The notes beneath the pieces were generated by a model that was not told the DNA's origin, ran no database searches, and saw only the letters and a program-made list of their open reading frames with translations. Positions 9,671 to 18,736 of a DNA stretch of 64,000 nucleotides are shown here, piece after piece; the first letter of the stretch is position 1; the number at the start of each line of letters is the position of its first letter. This stretch comes from Rhizobium bangladeshense. GTDB lineage: Bacteria > Pseudomonadota > Alphaproteobacteria > Rhizobiales > Rhizobiaceae. A program made the position numbers and the translations under genes. The DNA lies in assembly GCF_017357245.1 (NCBI RefSeq), contig NZ_CP071612.1, forward strand, positions 3,560,001 through 3,624,000. Direction: 5' to 3'.

Positions 9671-11107
9671 ATGGTATCTCTTCGTTTTGCCACACCGGCA
9701 TTATTTTTATTATTGTCGGGCTGCGTTGTGGGCCCGGATCATGCTCCTCCTGAAATGCCGCTGCCCGCCAAATTCGGAGAAGGCGGAACCAAGAGTGTTG
9801 GTGACGTTGCTACCGCAGCCTGGTGGACCGCCTTCAACGACCCCAAACTGAATGGTTATGTCCAGGCCGGCCTCGACCAGAACCTGACTGTCCAGCAGGC
9901 GATCGAACGCATCAATGCGGCTTCCGCAAACGTCACCGTCGCCGGCGCGGGCGGCCTGCCGAACCTCAACGTTGGCGCGTCGCACACGATCAGCGGCCAG
10001 ACGGGCGAGCTGCGCACGCAGTTCGACACGCGCAACACCAGTGCCGGCGACGTCCAGCTGAGCTGGCTGCTCGATCTCTTCGGCCTTTACAAGCGCAGCA
10101 CCGAAAGCGCGCTCGCTTCGCTCGATTCCGCATACGCATCCGCCGATGTCGCCAAGCTGACCCTCGTGCAGGATCTCGTCTCGAGCTATATTGACGTTCG
10201 CTATTATCAGCAGCGCCTGGCGCTTTCGAGGGCCAACCTGAAATCTCGTCAGGAAACCTACGAGCTGACCAAGTTCCAGCTTGAAGCCGGCGCCGCCTCA
10301 CGTCTTGACGTCGTCCAGGCCGAAGGTCTCGTTCAGTCGACGCTCGCCGAAATTCCCGGCCTCGAAACCAATATCCGCATATCAGCACATCACATCGCCA
10401 CTCTGCTCGGCCTGCCGGCCTCGGCTCTCGTCGATGAATTGCTGAAGGGCCGTGGTCAGCCGGTATTTCGCGGCGGCATCAACTCCGGCATTCCGGCAGA
10501 TCTGATCCGCAACCGTCCCGACATTCGCGTAGCGGAGCGTGATCTCGCCGCCGCAACGGCCAATATCGGTGTTGCCGAAGCGCAGCTTTATCCGAGCATC
10601 TCGCTCAGTGGCTCGATCTCGCCGTCCTACATCAACCAGCGCGGCATCCATGGCGGCTTGACCGGCTGGTCCTTCGGTCCGTCTCTCAACCTGCCGATCT
10701 TGGACGGTGGCCGTCTGCGCGCCAATGTCAAGTCGGCGGAGTCCAATGCTGCCACCGCCTATCTCAACTGGAAATCAACGGTGCTGACCGCCGTCGAGCA
10801 GGTCGAGAACGCACTCGCCGCTGTCCGGCGTGACGCCCGCACGGTCGCAGCCCTTCAGGCCCAAGTGAAGACCACGCAGGAAACGCTCGAACTGTCGACA
10901 GCATCCTATAAGGACGGTGCCTCTTCGCTGCTCGACGTTCTCGACGCGCAGCGCCAGGTTTCACTTGCTCAGGCAAGCCTTGCCCAGGCCGTCCAGCAGA
11001 TGGCAAAGGACTATGTGTCGCTGAACATCGCGGTCGGCGGCGGCTACGCGCCCGGCGGCAAGGTCACTGCGCCGGTGAAGACCGTGGCGGTAAAGGCCAA
11101 GAGCTGA
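9671..11107 (+). CDS. Outer-membrane efflux lipoprotein, NodT/OprM family
   Basis: A 478-residue TolC-like channel subunit. The signal peptide MVSLRFATPALFLLLSGC ends in a lipobox with Cys at residue 18. Two outer-membrane-efflux repeats follow; each shows the LDVVQAE and LLDVLDAQRQV type motifs of the helical barrel. A GGAAG ribosome site precedes ATG 9671. The 150-bp gap from the RND gene is longer than within the rest of the operon, so an additional promoter is possible. A strong terminator follows, marking the operon end. Completes a tripartite pump with the two upstream genes. Confidence 0.93.
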   Translation: MVSLRFATPALFLLLSGCVVGPDHAPPEMPLPAKFGEGGTKSVGDVATAAWWTAFNDPKLNGYVQAGLDQNLTVQQAIERINAASANVTVAGAGGLPNLNVGASHTISGQTGELRTQFDTRNTSAGDVQLSWLLDLFGLYKRSTESALASLDSAYASADVAKLTLVQDLVSSYIDVRYYQQRLALSRANLKSRQETYELTKFQLEAGAASRLDVVQAEGLVQSTLAEIPGLETNIRISAHHIATLLGLPASALVDELLKGRGQPVFRGGINSGIPADLIRNRPDIRVAERDLAAATANIGVAEAQLYPSISLSGSISPSYINQRGIHGGLTGWSFGPSLNLPILDGGRLRANVKSAESNAATAYLNWKSTVLTAVEQVENALAAVRRDARTVAALQAQVKTTQETLELSTASYKDGASSLLDVLDAQRQVSLAQASLAQAVQQMAKDYVSLNIAVGGGYAPGGKVTAPVKTVAVKAKS

Positions 11108-11137
11108 TCGGCCGGCCGCCTTTCTGGAAAAATGCTG

Positions 11138-11167
11138 AACCCCGCGTTCGTCTCGCGGGGTTTTTTT
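11138..11167 (+). terminator. Rho-independent terminator after efflux operon
   Basis: AACCCCGCG (11138-11146) pairs perfectly with CGCGGGGTT (11154-11162) around a 7-nt loop, followed by a run of seven T at 11161-11167. It lies 30 bp after the outer-membrane factor stop. Confidence 0.92.
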
Positions 11168-11215
11168 ATGCGCAACAAATTCGCCCACAATAATAGCCTC
11201 GAAGTTGAATTTCGA

Positions 11216-11263
11216 TTGGACAAGCGAAACGAGCTGAGATATGCCTGGTTAAACGATTAATCA
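11216..11263 (+). promoter_or_regulatory. Candidate promoter with LacI-type operator
   Basis: TTGGAC (11216-11221) and TATGCC (about 11240-11245) at an 18-bp spacing form a plausible but weak sigma70 promoter. Directly downstream, 11246-11263 is an 18-bp imperfect palindrome (7 of 9 pairs matched) centred on a C-G step, with core TTAAACGATTAA, the usual layout of LacI-family operators. It lies just before the LacI gene, so autorepression of the whole purine operon is inferred. Confidence 0.5.
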
Positions 11264-11276
11264 AGCGTCATCGATT

Positions 11277-12320
11277 ATGGCTTCACCGCGCCCGGGACCA
11301 AACCTCAGCAGGATCGCGAGCTCACTCGGCGTTTCCGTCGCAACCGTTTCGAATGCCCTTTCCGGGAAAGGCAGGGTCTCCGGCCAACTGATCGAAAAAA
11401 TCCGCGAGCATGCGGCCGAACTCGGTTATGTCCCGAGCCAGGCAGGCCGGGCTTTGCGGACCGGCCGCAGTGGCGTTCTTGGTCTGGTGTTGCCCGATAT
11501 TGCCAATCCGCTCTTCCCGAAGATTGCGCAGGCGATCGAATTCGCTGCCTCCGCCGCAGGGTACGGCGTATTGATTGCCGATTCCCGCGGCGATGTCGCC
11601 GCGCAGACCGAGGCGATCAATCGGCTCGTCGAGCGCGGCGTCGAAGGCATGATCATCATTCCCCGCCGCGCCACCCGCATCTCCGCCGCCGCCTGTCCCG
11701 TCGCGGTCATCGACACTGCCTCGACGCCCGGCAATACCGTTGCCGCCGATCATTGGCAGGGCGGTCGCGAAATTGCCGGTCATCTCGCCGATCTCGGCCA
11801 CCAGCGCATTCTCATCGTCGGCAACAACCATGAATCCAATGTTCAAAACGATCGCGCCGGCGGTATCCGATCCGCCCTGCGGGCGGGAATGCATGCCGAG
11901 ACGCTTTGGATCGACAGGCTGGAGCGGGATGGCGGCAATGGCTGTACCCTCGGCCTGGCGGAAAAAGCCAGACAGGGTTTCACCGCCTTCGCAGCGCTCT
12001 CCGACCTGCAGGCGTTGCGTGCGCTGACGGAATTGCAGCAGGCGGGCATCAACATTCCCGCCGATGTGAGCGTAACCGGTTTCGACGACCTCGTCTGGTC
12101 ACCGGTCGTCACGCCGTCATTGACGACGGTCCGCATGGACGTGGACAGGATCGCCGGCATCGCCGTGTTGGCCCTCGTGAATAGCATAAGAACGAGCAGC
12201 CTGCGGGAGGGCATGCTCGTTACCGCGGAGACCGACCGCGTCGCCATGCAACTGGTTGTCCGCCAATCATCCGGGCCTGCGAACCCGGCATCAAAAACCT
12301 CAGAGATGGAGAACACGTAG
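11277..12320 (+). CDS. LacI-family repressor of the purine uptake operon
   Basis: A 347-residue LacI/GalR regulator. The N-terminal headpiece (residues 9-58) has the helix-turn-helix IASSLGVSVATVSNALSGKG and hinge helix; a periplasmic-binding-protein-like domain follows (VLGLVLPDIANPLFPKIAQA, then TGFDDLVWSPVVTPSLTTV). The gene starts the cluster and its stop lies one base before the binding-protein ATG. By context it should sense a purine nucleoside, base or related metabolite; no direct evidence for the ligand is visible. Confidence 0.92.
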   Translation: MASPRPGPNLSRIASSLGVSVATVSNALSGKGRVSGQLIEKIREHAAELGYVPSQAGRALRTGRSGVLGLVLPDIANPLFPKIAQAIEFAASAAGYGVLIADSRGDVAAQTEAINRLVERGVEGMIIIPRRATRISAAACPVAVIDTASTPGNTVAADHWQGGREIAGHLADLGHQRILIVGNNHESNVQNDRAGGIRSALRAGMHAETLWIDRLERDGGNGCTLGLAEKARQGFTAFAALSDLQALRALTELQQAGINIPADVSVTGFDDLVWSPVVTPSLTTVRMDVDRIAGIAVLALVNSIRTSSLREGMLVTAETDRVAMQLVVRQSSGPANPASKTSEMENT

Positions 12321-12321
12321 G

Positions 12322-13344
12322 ATGAAAAGAGCTCTCATGGCCGCGGCGGCGCTGACCGCCCTATCACCTCTTGGCGCAGCTGCCGCGGAACGAACGCTGA
12401 CCATCTCCGTCTATGCCTTCGCGCAGGACGATTTCAAGGCATTGGTCTACGACCCCTTCGAAGCCCAATGCGGCTGCAAGCTGGTTGTCGAGACTGGCAA
12501 CAGCGTAGAGCGCCTGGCCAAAATGGAGGCCAACAAGGCCAATCCCGTCGTCGATCTCGCCGCCGTTTCGATGGCGGATGCGCTCGCCGCATCGCGCGCG
12601 GGCCTGATCGACAAGATCGATACCGCGAAGCTTACCAATTTCTCCAAGCTTTACGACGTCGCCAAGGATCCGAACGGCGACGGCATGAGCGTCGGCTATA
12701 CCTTCTACGCCACCTCGATCGCCTATCGCTCCGACAAGATGAAGATCGAATCCTGGGCCGATCTCCTGAAGCCGGAATATGTGAGCCATGTCGCCTTCCC
12801 GAATGTCACGACCAACCAGGGCCCGCCGGCGCTCCACATGCTTGGCCTGGCGCTCGGCAAGGATACTCCCGACCTGAAGGGACCGATCGAGGCGCTCGGC
12901 GAGAAAAAGGACGACATCGTCACCTTCTACGAAAAATCCTCGCAGCTCGTTCAGCTGATGCAGCAGGAGGAGATCTGGGCAGCACCGATCGGCCGTTTTT
13001 CCTGGGCTGGCTTCACCAAACTCGACGTCCCGGTCGCATGGGCGACGCCCCGGGAAGGCCAGACCGGCGGCATGAACGTGCTGGTACTGACCAAGGGTTC
13101 CAAGAATCAAGATCTCGCCTTGCAGTTCATGGATTTCTGGCTCTCGACCGACACTCAGACCAAGCTCGCCGAGAAGCTGATCGACAGCCCCGCCAATAGC
13201 GAGGTCAAGCTTTCTGAAGCGGCCGCCAACAACCTCACCTATGGCGAGGAAACAGCCAAGAGCCTCAAGCTCATCCCGTCAGCCATTGCCCTCGATAATC
13301 GCGCCGGCTGGCTGAAGACGTGGAACGACAAGGTCGGCCAATAG
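12322..13344 (+). CDS. ABC transporter substrate-binding protein (purine/nucleoside operon)
   Basis: A 340-residue periplasmic protein of the spermidine/putrescine-iron binding class. The signal peptide spans about residues 1-22 (MKRALMAAAALTALSPLGAAAA). The body shows the alternating lobes of this family (ISVYAFAQDDFKALVYDPF; YTFYATSIAYRSDKMKI). ATG 12322 directly follows the LacI stop. Linked permeases, ATPase, nucleoside hydrolase and adenine deaminase argue that it binds a purine nucleoside or base rather than a polyamine; this is inference from context. Confidence 0.88.
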   Translation: MKRALMAAAALTALSPLGAAAAERTLTISVYAFAQDDFKALVYDPFEAQCGCKLVVETGNSVERLAKMEANKANPVVDLAAVSMADALAASRAGLIDKIDTAKLTNFSKLYDVAKDPNGDGMSVGYTFYATSIAYRSDKMKIESWADLLKPEYVSHVAFPNVTTNQGPPALHMLGLALGKDTPDLKGPIEALGEKKDDIVTFYEKSSQLVQLMQQEEIWAAPIGRFSWAGFTKLDVPVAWATPREGQTGGMNVLVLTKGSKNQDLALQFMDFWLSTDTQTKLAEKLIDSPANSEVKLSEAAANNLTYGEETAKSLKLIPSAIALDNRAGWLKTWNDKVGQ

Positions 13345-13405
13345 GCTGCCTGTAAAACCGGTCCCCGTGCCTGCGGGACCGCCCTCCTCTCTCGGAAAGC
13401 ATCTC

Positions 13406-14233
13406 ATGTTCCAGAACCGCGCAGAGGCCCTGGCGCTCGCCATGCCGGCAGCCGTATTTGCGACGCTGGTCTTCCTGTTACCCGTCGCGATCCTGCTGTC
13501 GGAAGGCTTTCGGACAGGTGGCGGGTGGACACTCTCGGCCTATACCGGTTTCTTTTCCGAGACGCTGAACCGCACGGTTTTCCTCCGCTCTTTTCGGCTC
13601 GGCCTCGAAGTCACCGCTGTCTCAGCGGTCATCGGCTATGCGGCAGCCTTTGCCATTGTCAACTTGCCACCCAAGGGCAAGGGCCGCATGATCGGCCTCG
13701 TCACCCTGCCCCTGATGATCTCGCCGGTGGCGCGCACCTATGCCTGGATTGTCATTCTCGGCCGCACCGGCATCGTCAATGAGGTGATAACGGGCCTTGG
13801 CTTTAGTCCCGAGCCGCTGCGGCTGCTCTTTACCGAAACCGCCGTCTTCATCGGCCTCCTGCAGCTCTTCCTGCCGCTGATGATTCTGTCGCTGATCAGT
13901 GCGCTCGAAAACATGCCGAGGGATGCGATCCCGGCTGCCCGCGTGCTTGGCGCCAACTGGTTCCAGGTTTTCTGGAAGGTCGTCCTGCCGCTCACGCGCG
14001 AGGGCCTAGTCATCGGCGGCACGCTTGTCTTTACCGGCTCGCTCACCGCCTATATCACCCCCGCCATTCTCGGCGGCTCCAAGGTGCTGATGCTTGAAAC
14101 GCTCATGTATCAGCAGGTGTCTGTAGCCAATGATTTCGTATCGGCAAGCGTCATCGCCTTCATCCTGATCGTCATGAGCTTTGCCGCCAACATCCTGCTG
14201 AAACGCCTTGCGACGGCGAGGAGCCGCAGATGA
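13406..14233 (+). CDS. ABC transporter permease (PotB-like)
   Basis: A 275-residue inner-membrane permease with about six helices and the cytoplasmic EAA loop (ALENMPRDAIPAARVLGANW) that contacts the ATPase. ATG 13406 is chosen over the upstream in-frame start at 13367 because GGAAAG lies 6 nt upstream and the first helix then begins at a normal distance. It overlaps the next permease by 4 nt (ATGA). Forms a heterodimeric membrane channel with the following gene product. Confidence 0.9.
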   Translation: MFQNRAEALALAMPAAVFATLVFLLPVAILLSEGFRTGGGWTLSAYTGFFSETLNRTVFLRSFRLGLEVTAVSAVIGYAAAFAIVNLPPKGKGRMIGLVTLPLMISPVARTYAWIVILGRTGIVNEVITGLGFSPEPLRLLFTETAVFIGLLQLFLPLMILSLISALENMPRDAIPAARVLGANWFQVFWKVVLPLTREGLVIGGTLVFTGSLTAYITPAILGGSKVLMLETLMYQQVSVANDFVSASVIAFILIVMSFAANILLKRLATARSRR

Positions 14234-15009
14234 GCATCCGCCTCTTTTCGCCCGTCGTTCTCTTCCTGCTCCTCGTCTTCCTGATCGGCCCGTTCCTCAT
14301 CATCATCGTCGCATCGCTCTCGGCAGGCGATACGCTGGCCTTCCCGCCACAAGGCCTGTCGCTGCGCTGGGTGATGAAGGTCTTCACCATCGAGAGCTTC
14401 CGCGACAGTTTCGCCATATCGATGTTCCTCGCCGTCTTCGGAACGCTTGCTGCGCTCGTCCTCGGCATCCCGGCCGCCTATGCCCTGTCGCGCTACCGGC
14501 TGCCCGCGGCCGAAACCGTCCGCACCATCGTCTCGCTGCCGATCATCGTTCCCGGAATCATCGTCGGCCTGGCATTGCTGCGCTATCTCGTCGTGCCCTT
14601 CGGTTTCAACATCACGCTCGCCCTCTTCTTCGCCCATGCGGCCCTCGTACTGCCCTATGCCGTGCGCGTCGTCTCGGCCAGCCTCGACAATCTGCGTTCG
14701 GACATTGAAGAGGCCGCGGTGCTGCTCGGATCCTCCAGGCCCGGCGCCTTCTTCCGCGTGGTCATGCCGAATATCCGCGGCGGCATCCTGGCCGCCTTCA
14801 TTCTCGGCTTCGTCACCAGCTTCAATCAGGTGCCGGTCTCGCTCTTCCTCTCCGGTCCGGGTGTACGAACACTGCCGATCGACATGCTGGGTTACATGGA
14901 AACCACCTACGACCCGTCCATCGCGGCTCTCTCCGCCCTTCTCGCCTTCCTCTCGATCGGCATCGTCTTCCTCGCCGAACGCTTCCTGGGATTTTCGCGT
15001 TATGTCTGA
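14230..15009 (+). CDS. ABC transporter permease (PotC-like)
   Basis: A 259-residue permease with about six helices. The EAA motif is LRSDIEEAAVLLGSSRPGAF. The ATGA overlap with the preceding permease and the 8-nt overlap with the ATPase gene show strict co-translation. Partner of the preceding permease in the putative purine nucleoside importer. Confidence 0.9.
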   Translation: MSIRLFSPVVLFLLLVFLIGPFLIIIVASLSAGDTLAFPPQGLSLRWVMKVFTIESFRDSFAISMFLAVFGTLAALVLGIPAAYALSRYRLPAAETVRTIVSLPIIVPGIIVGLALLRYLVVPFGFNITLALFFAHAALVLPYAVRVVSASLDNLRSDIEEAAVLLGSSRPGAFFRVVMPNIRGGILAAFILGFVTSFNQVPVSLFLSGPGVRTLPIDMLGYMETTYDPSIAALSALLAFLSIGIVFLAERFLGFSRYV

Positions 15010-16027
15010 TGCCTATCTTCAACTCGACAAGCTGACGCTCAGCTATGGCGATACAGTCGCGGTGAGGGATCTCGACCTCTCAATCGGCAAGGGCGAACTC
15101 ATCGCGCTCCTCGGCCCCTCCGGCTGCGGCAAGACCACGACGATGCGCGCCATTGCCGGTCTGCTGACGCCGGCTTCCGGACGCATCGGTCTCGACGGCG
15201 CCGATATCACCCGCGTCTCCGCCAACAAGCGCGCCGTTGGCCTCGTCTTCCAGTCCTATGCCCTCTTCCCGCATCTGACGGTCTACGAGAATGTCGCCTT
15301 CGGCCTCCGCCTCAAGGGCATCTCGGGGACGGATCTCGATGCCCGCGTCGGTGCCGGCCTGAAATCCGTCGGCCTTACCACTTTCGCCGGCCGCAGACCC
15401 GCCGAGCTCTCCGGCGGTCAACAGCAGCGCGTGGCGCTCGCCCGTTCGATGGTAATGCAGCCGAAGGTGCTGCTGCTCGACGAGCCGCTTTCCAATCTCG
15501 ATGCCCGCCTTCGCCTGGAAATGCGTGCGGAATTGCAGCGCGTGCAGAAGGAGAGCGGCGTTACCATGATCTTCGTCACTCATGATCAGGTGGAGGCCTT
15601 GGCGCTCGCCGACCGCATCGTCGTGATGCTGAACGGCGGGATCGAGCAGATCGGTACGCCGGAAGAGATCTATAACAGCCCGGTCTCCGCCTTCGTCGCC
15701 GACTTCGTCGGCTTCGAGAATGTCTTTGCGCTGAAGGAGGGAAAGATGGTGACGCCGAATGGCCCGATAGCGCTTTCCGGTCCCCCGCCACAAGCCTCGG
15801 CGGGCCTCGCCTGGCGTCCGCGCTCGGTGATCCTTGGCGCTGGTCCGTTCCACGGCACGGTTCGCGGCACGTCATTCGCCGGCAACAGCCGCGAATATCT
15901 GCTTGATACAACGCTTGGGCCGATCAAGGCCGAGATCGACGCAAGCCTGCCGGTACACGGGATCGGCAGTGCGCTCGCCTTCGATCTGCCGGTTGCCGGC
16001 GCGGCCAACCTTAAACGCTTCGGGTGA
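15002..16027 (+). CDS. ABC transporter ATPase (PotA/FbpC-like)
   Basis: A 341-residue cytoplasmic ATPase. Walker A is GPSGCGKTT (about residue 38), the Q-loop is FQSYALFPH, the signature is LSGGQQQRVALARS, Walker B is VLLLDEPLSNLDARL and the switch His is in FVTHDQVEAL. A C-terminal TOBE-like domain follows from about residue 245. ATG 15002 overlaps the permease stop; the open frame runs far upstream, but only as a shadow of the permease. Drives the importer encoded by the three preceding genes. Confidence 0.93.
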   Translation: MSDAYLQLDKLTLSYGDTVAVRDLDLSIGKGELIALLGPSGCGKTTTMRAIAGLLTPASGRIGLDGADITRVSANKRAVGLVFQSYALFPHLTVYENVAFGLRLKGISGTDLDARVGAGLKSVGLTTFAGRRPAELSGGQQQRVALARSMVMQPKVLLLDEPLSNLDARLRLEMRAELQRVQKESGVTMIFVTHDQVEALALADRIVVMLNGGIEQIGTPEEIYNSPVSAFVADFVGFENVFALKEGKMVTPNGPIALSGPPPQASAGLAWRPRSVILGAGPFHGTVRGTSFAGNSREYLLDTTLGPIKAEIDASLPVHGIGSALAFDLPVAGAANLKRFG

Positions 16028-16031
16028 CATT

Positions 16032-16952
16032 ATGGGCGTGTGGATCGATACCGACTTGGGCTTCGATGACATCGCCGCCATTCTAGTGGTGGTGCAGTCG
16101 GAATATGAGATCGACGGCATCTCACTGGTCTTCGGCAACACGCCGCTGCCGCAAGTGAGGATGAATGCCGCCGGCGCCGCTAGCGCCTTCGGCTGGACGT
16201 TTCCCATCCACACCGGCCGTGCTGCGCCCGTTCTCGGCAAGCTCGAAACCGCCCAGGCGATCCTCGGCGAAACCGGCATCCCGACAGCAGGCAAGAGCCT
16301 GCCGGATGCCCCTGCCCTTGCCGACAGCGATGCCTTCACCGCGCTCTGCCGCTGGCTCGAAGGCAGCGGGCCACACCGCATCCTGGCGCTCGGACCCCTC
16401 ACCAATATCGCCGCCTTGGCCCTTGCGCGCCCCGATCTTGCCGCCCGCATCACCGACCTCGTCTGGATGGGCGGCGGCATCACGTCAGGCAATCATACCG
16501 CCTCCGCCGAATTCAACGCGCTTGCCGATCCCGAGGCGCTCGCGATCGTCATCGCCCATGGCCTGCCGCTGCGGATGGTGGATCTCGACCTCTGCCGCCG
16601 GGTGCTGGCGCGACCTGAGGATACCGAGTCGGTGCGCAATGCCGGCGGCGCCAATGCCGAGCTGATCGCCGACCTGTTCGCCGGTTACATAAATATCGGC
16701 ACCAGCCGCGGCCGTCCCGGCATGGCGATCTATGATCCCTCCGCCGCCGTCGCCTTCGTCGCCCCTGATGTCGTAATTTTCCGATCCGCGCGCGTCGACG
16801 TCGAACTGCAGGGCGCCTTCACCCGTGGCCGCACAGTCGTCGAAACCCGCGCCACGCATGCGACCTTCAACGCGCAATTCGCCGCCGACATCGATTCGGA
16901 CGAGGCGCGCGCCATCATTCTCGGCGCCCTGATCAACGAGGCCCGAAAATGA
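16032..16952 (+). CDS. Inosine-uridine-type nucleoside hydrolase family protein with Tyr at the usual His site
   Basis: A 306-residue enzyme predicted to hydrolyse N-ribosides to base and ribose. The Ca-binding N-terminal signature is WIDTDLGFDD (residues 4-13), with Leu in place of the usual Pro. The C-terminal active-site segment reads IYDPSAAVAF: Tyr234 occupies the place where group I enzymes have the leaving-group-activating His (HDP). TRGRTVVETR matches the family end motif. It lies 4 bp after the ATPase gene and overlaps adenine deaminase by 4 nt, so the likely flow is nucleoside uptake, hydrolysis, then adenine deamination. Confidence 0.87.
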   Translation: MGVWIDTDLGFDDIAAILVVVQSEYEIDGISLVFGNTPLPQVRMNAAGAASAFGWTFPIHTGRAAPVLGKLETAQAILGETGIPTAGKSLPDAPALADSDAFTALCRWLEGSGPHRILALGPLTNIAALALARPDLAARITDLVWMGGGITSGNHTASAEFNALADPEALAIVIAHGLPLRMVDLDLCRRVLARPEDTESVRNAGGANAELIADLFAGYINIGTSRGRPGMAIYDPSAAVAFVAPDVVIFRSARVDVELQGAFTRGRTVVETRATHATFNAQFAADIDSDEARAIILGALINEARK

Positions 16953-18736
16953 ACACCATCCCTCGTCAGGAACCCTTCGACCTCAACGATCCCGGCTTGC
17001 GTGCCCGCGCCGTTGCTGCCGCGCGCGGCGATGCTCCCTTCGACCTGGTCATCACTGGCGGTCGGCTGCTCGATGCGGTGACCGGCCTGATCCGCGAGGC
17101 CGATATCGGTCTCGTCGGCGCACTGATCGCAAGCGTTCATGCCCCGGCAAGCCGAGCGGATGCCGTCGAAATCGTCGATGCGACTGGCGGCATCCTGACA
17201 CCGGGACTGATCGATACGCACATGCATGTCGAAAGCTCGATGGTGACGCCCGGCGAATATGCAAGCGCCGTGCTGCCCCGCGGTGTCACGACGGTCGTCT
17301 GGGATCCGCACGAATTCGGCAACGTTCACGGCCTCGACGGCGTGCGCTGGGCGATCGAAGCGGCGCACGCCCTGCCGCTGCGCATGATCCTGCTCGCCCC
17401 CTCCTGCGTGCCGTCGGCACCGGGCCTGGAACTTGCCGGCGCCGATTTCGATGCCACCATCATCGCCGAAATGCTGCGTTCGCCTGCGGTGGGCGGCGTT
17501 GCCGAAGTCATGAACATGCGCGGCGTCATCGACGGCGACCCGCGCATGAGTGCCATCGTCAATGCCGGCCTTGTCTCCGGCAAGCTCGTCTGCGGCCATG
17601 CCCGCGGCCTCGCAGGCGCCGACCTCAACGCCTTCATGGCAGCCGGCGTCACCTCCGACCACGAACTCACCTCCGGCGCCGATCTCGCCGCCAAGCTTTC
17701 TGCCGGCCTGACGATCGAGCTGCGCGGCTCTCACGACCATCTCTTGCAGGAATTCGTCGAGGTCCTGAACGGTCTCGGCCACCTGCCCCCGACCGTCACG
17801 CTCTGCACCGACGACGTCTTTCCCGATGAACTCTATGAAGGCGGCGGCCTCGACGACGTCATCCGCCGGCTCGTGCGCTACGGCATGAAACCGGAATGGG
17901 CGCTGCGTGCCGCGACCTTCAACGCCGCGCAGCGGCTGAAACGCTCCGATCTCGGCCTTGTCGCCGCCGGTCGCCGGGCCGATCTCGTTCTCTTCGAAAA
18001 CCTTACGGAATTCCGTGCGCGGCTGGTCATATCGGGCGGCCGCCTCGTCGCCCGCAATGGCTGCATGGAGGCGGCCATCCAGCCGCTCGATACGGCGCCG
18101 CTCGTCAATTCCGTCAAGCTGCCGCCGCTGACGGAGAATGATTTCCGCATCCCGGCCAAGGGCGCGCGCGTCCGCGTCGCTACCATCGACCGACCACGCT
18201 TCACTCAATGGGGCGAAGCCGAAACCGAAATCCGAGACGGCTTCGTCGTACCGCCGGTCGGCAGTGCGATGATCGCGGTCACCCATCGCCACGGCAAGAC
18301 CGACAGCGCCCCGCGGATCGGCTTCCTCACCGGCTGGGGCGAGTGGCGAGGCGCCTTCTGCACCACCGTCTCGCATGACAGCCACAACCTCACCGTCTTC
18401 GGCGGCAATGTGCGCGACATGGCGCTCGCCGCCAGCGCCGTCATAGCAGCCGGCGGCGGTATGGCGGTCGCCAAGGACGGCGCAATCGAAGCGATCCTGC
18501 CGCTGCCGCTTTCCGGCTTGGTAACCGACGCGCCCCTAAGGGACACAGCCCTCGCCTTCTCCGATATCCGCAAGGCCATGGACAAGATCGTTGACTGGAA
18601 ACCGCCCTACCGCGTCTTCAAAGCCTGCTTCGGGGCAACACTCGCCTGCAATGCCGGTCCGCACCAGACGGACCGAGGGATCGCCGACGTGGCGACAGGG
18701 AAGGTACTGGACAGCCCGGTGCTGGCGATTTTGTAA
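16949..18736 (+). CDS. ade: Adenine deaminase
   Basis: A 595-residue amidohydrolase-superfamily enzyme converting adenine to hypoxanthine and ammonia. The metal-binding motif HMHVESS is at about residues 91-97, followed by VWDPHEFGNVHG, CGHARGL and CTDDVFPDEL, which hold further metal ligands and the catalytic region. The C-terminal adenine-deaminase domain is complete. ATG overlaps the nucleoside hydrolase stop (ATGA). Last gene of the LacI-headed purine operon. Confidence 0.94.
   Translation: MNTIPRQEPFDLNDPGLRARAVAAARGDAPFDLVITGGRLLDAVTGLIREADIGLVGALIASVHAPASRADAVEIVDATGGILTPGLIDTHMHVESSMVTPGEYASAVLPRGVTTVVWDPHEFGNVHGLDGVRWAIEAAHALPLRMILLAPSCVPSAPGLELAGADFDATIIAEMLRSPAVGGVAEVMNMRGVIDGDPRMSAIVNAGLVSGKLVCGHARGLAGADLNAFMAAGVTSDHELTSGADLAAKLSAGLTIELRGSHDHLLQEFVEVLNGLGHLPPTVTLCTDDVFPDELYEGGGLDDVIRRLVRYGMKPEWALRAATFNAAQRLKRSDLGLVAAGRRADLVLFENLTEFRARLVISGGRLVARNGCMEAAIQPLDTAPLVNSVKLPPLTENDFRIPAKGARVRVATIDRPRFTQWGEAETEIRDGFVVPPVGSAMIAVTHRHGKTDSAPRIGFLTGWGEWRGAFCTTVSHDSHNLTVFGGNVRDMALAASAVIAAGGGMAVAKDGAIEAILPLPLSGLVTDAPLRDTALAFSDIRKAMDKIVDWKPPYRVFKACFGATLACNAGPHQTDRGIADVATGKVLDSPVLAIL

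Noticed and set aside
16730..18385. Minus-strand frame of 551 codons
   Set aside because: Antisense shadow of adenine deaminase, which has full family motifs on the other strand.
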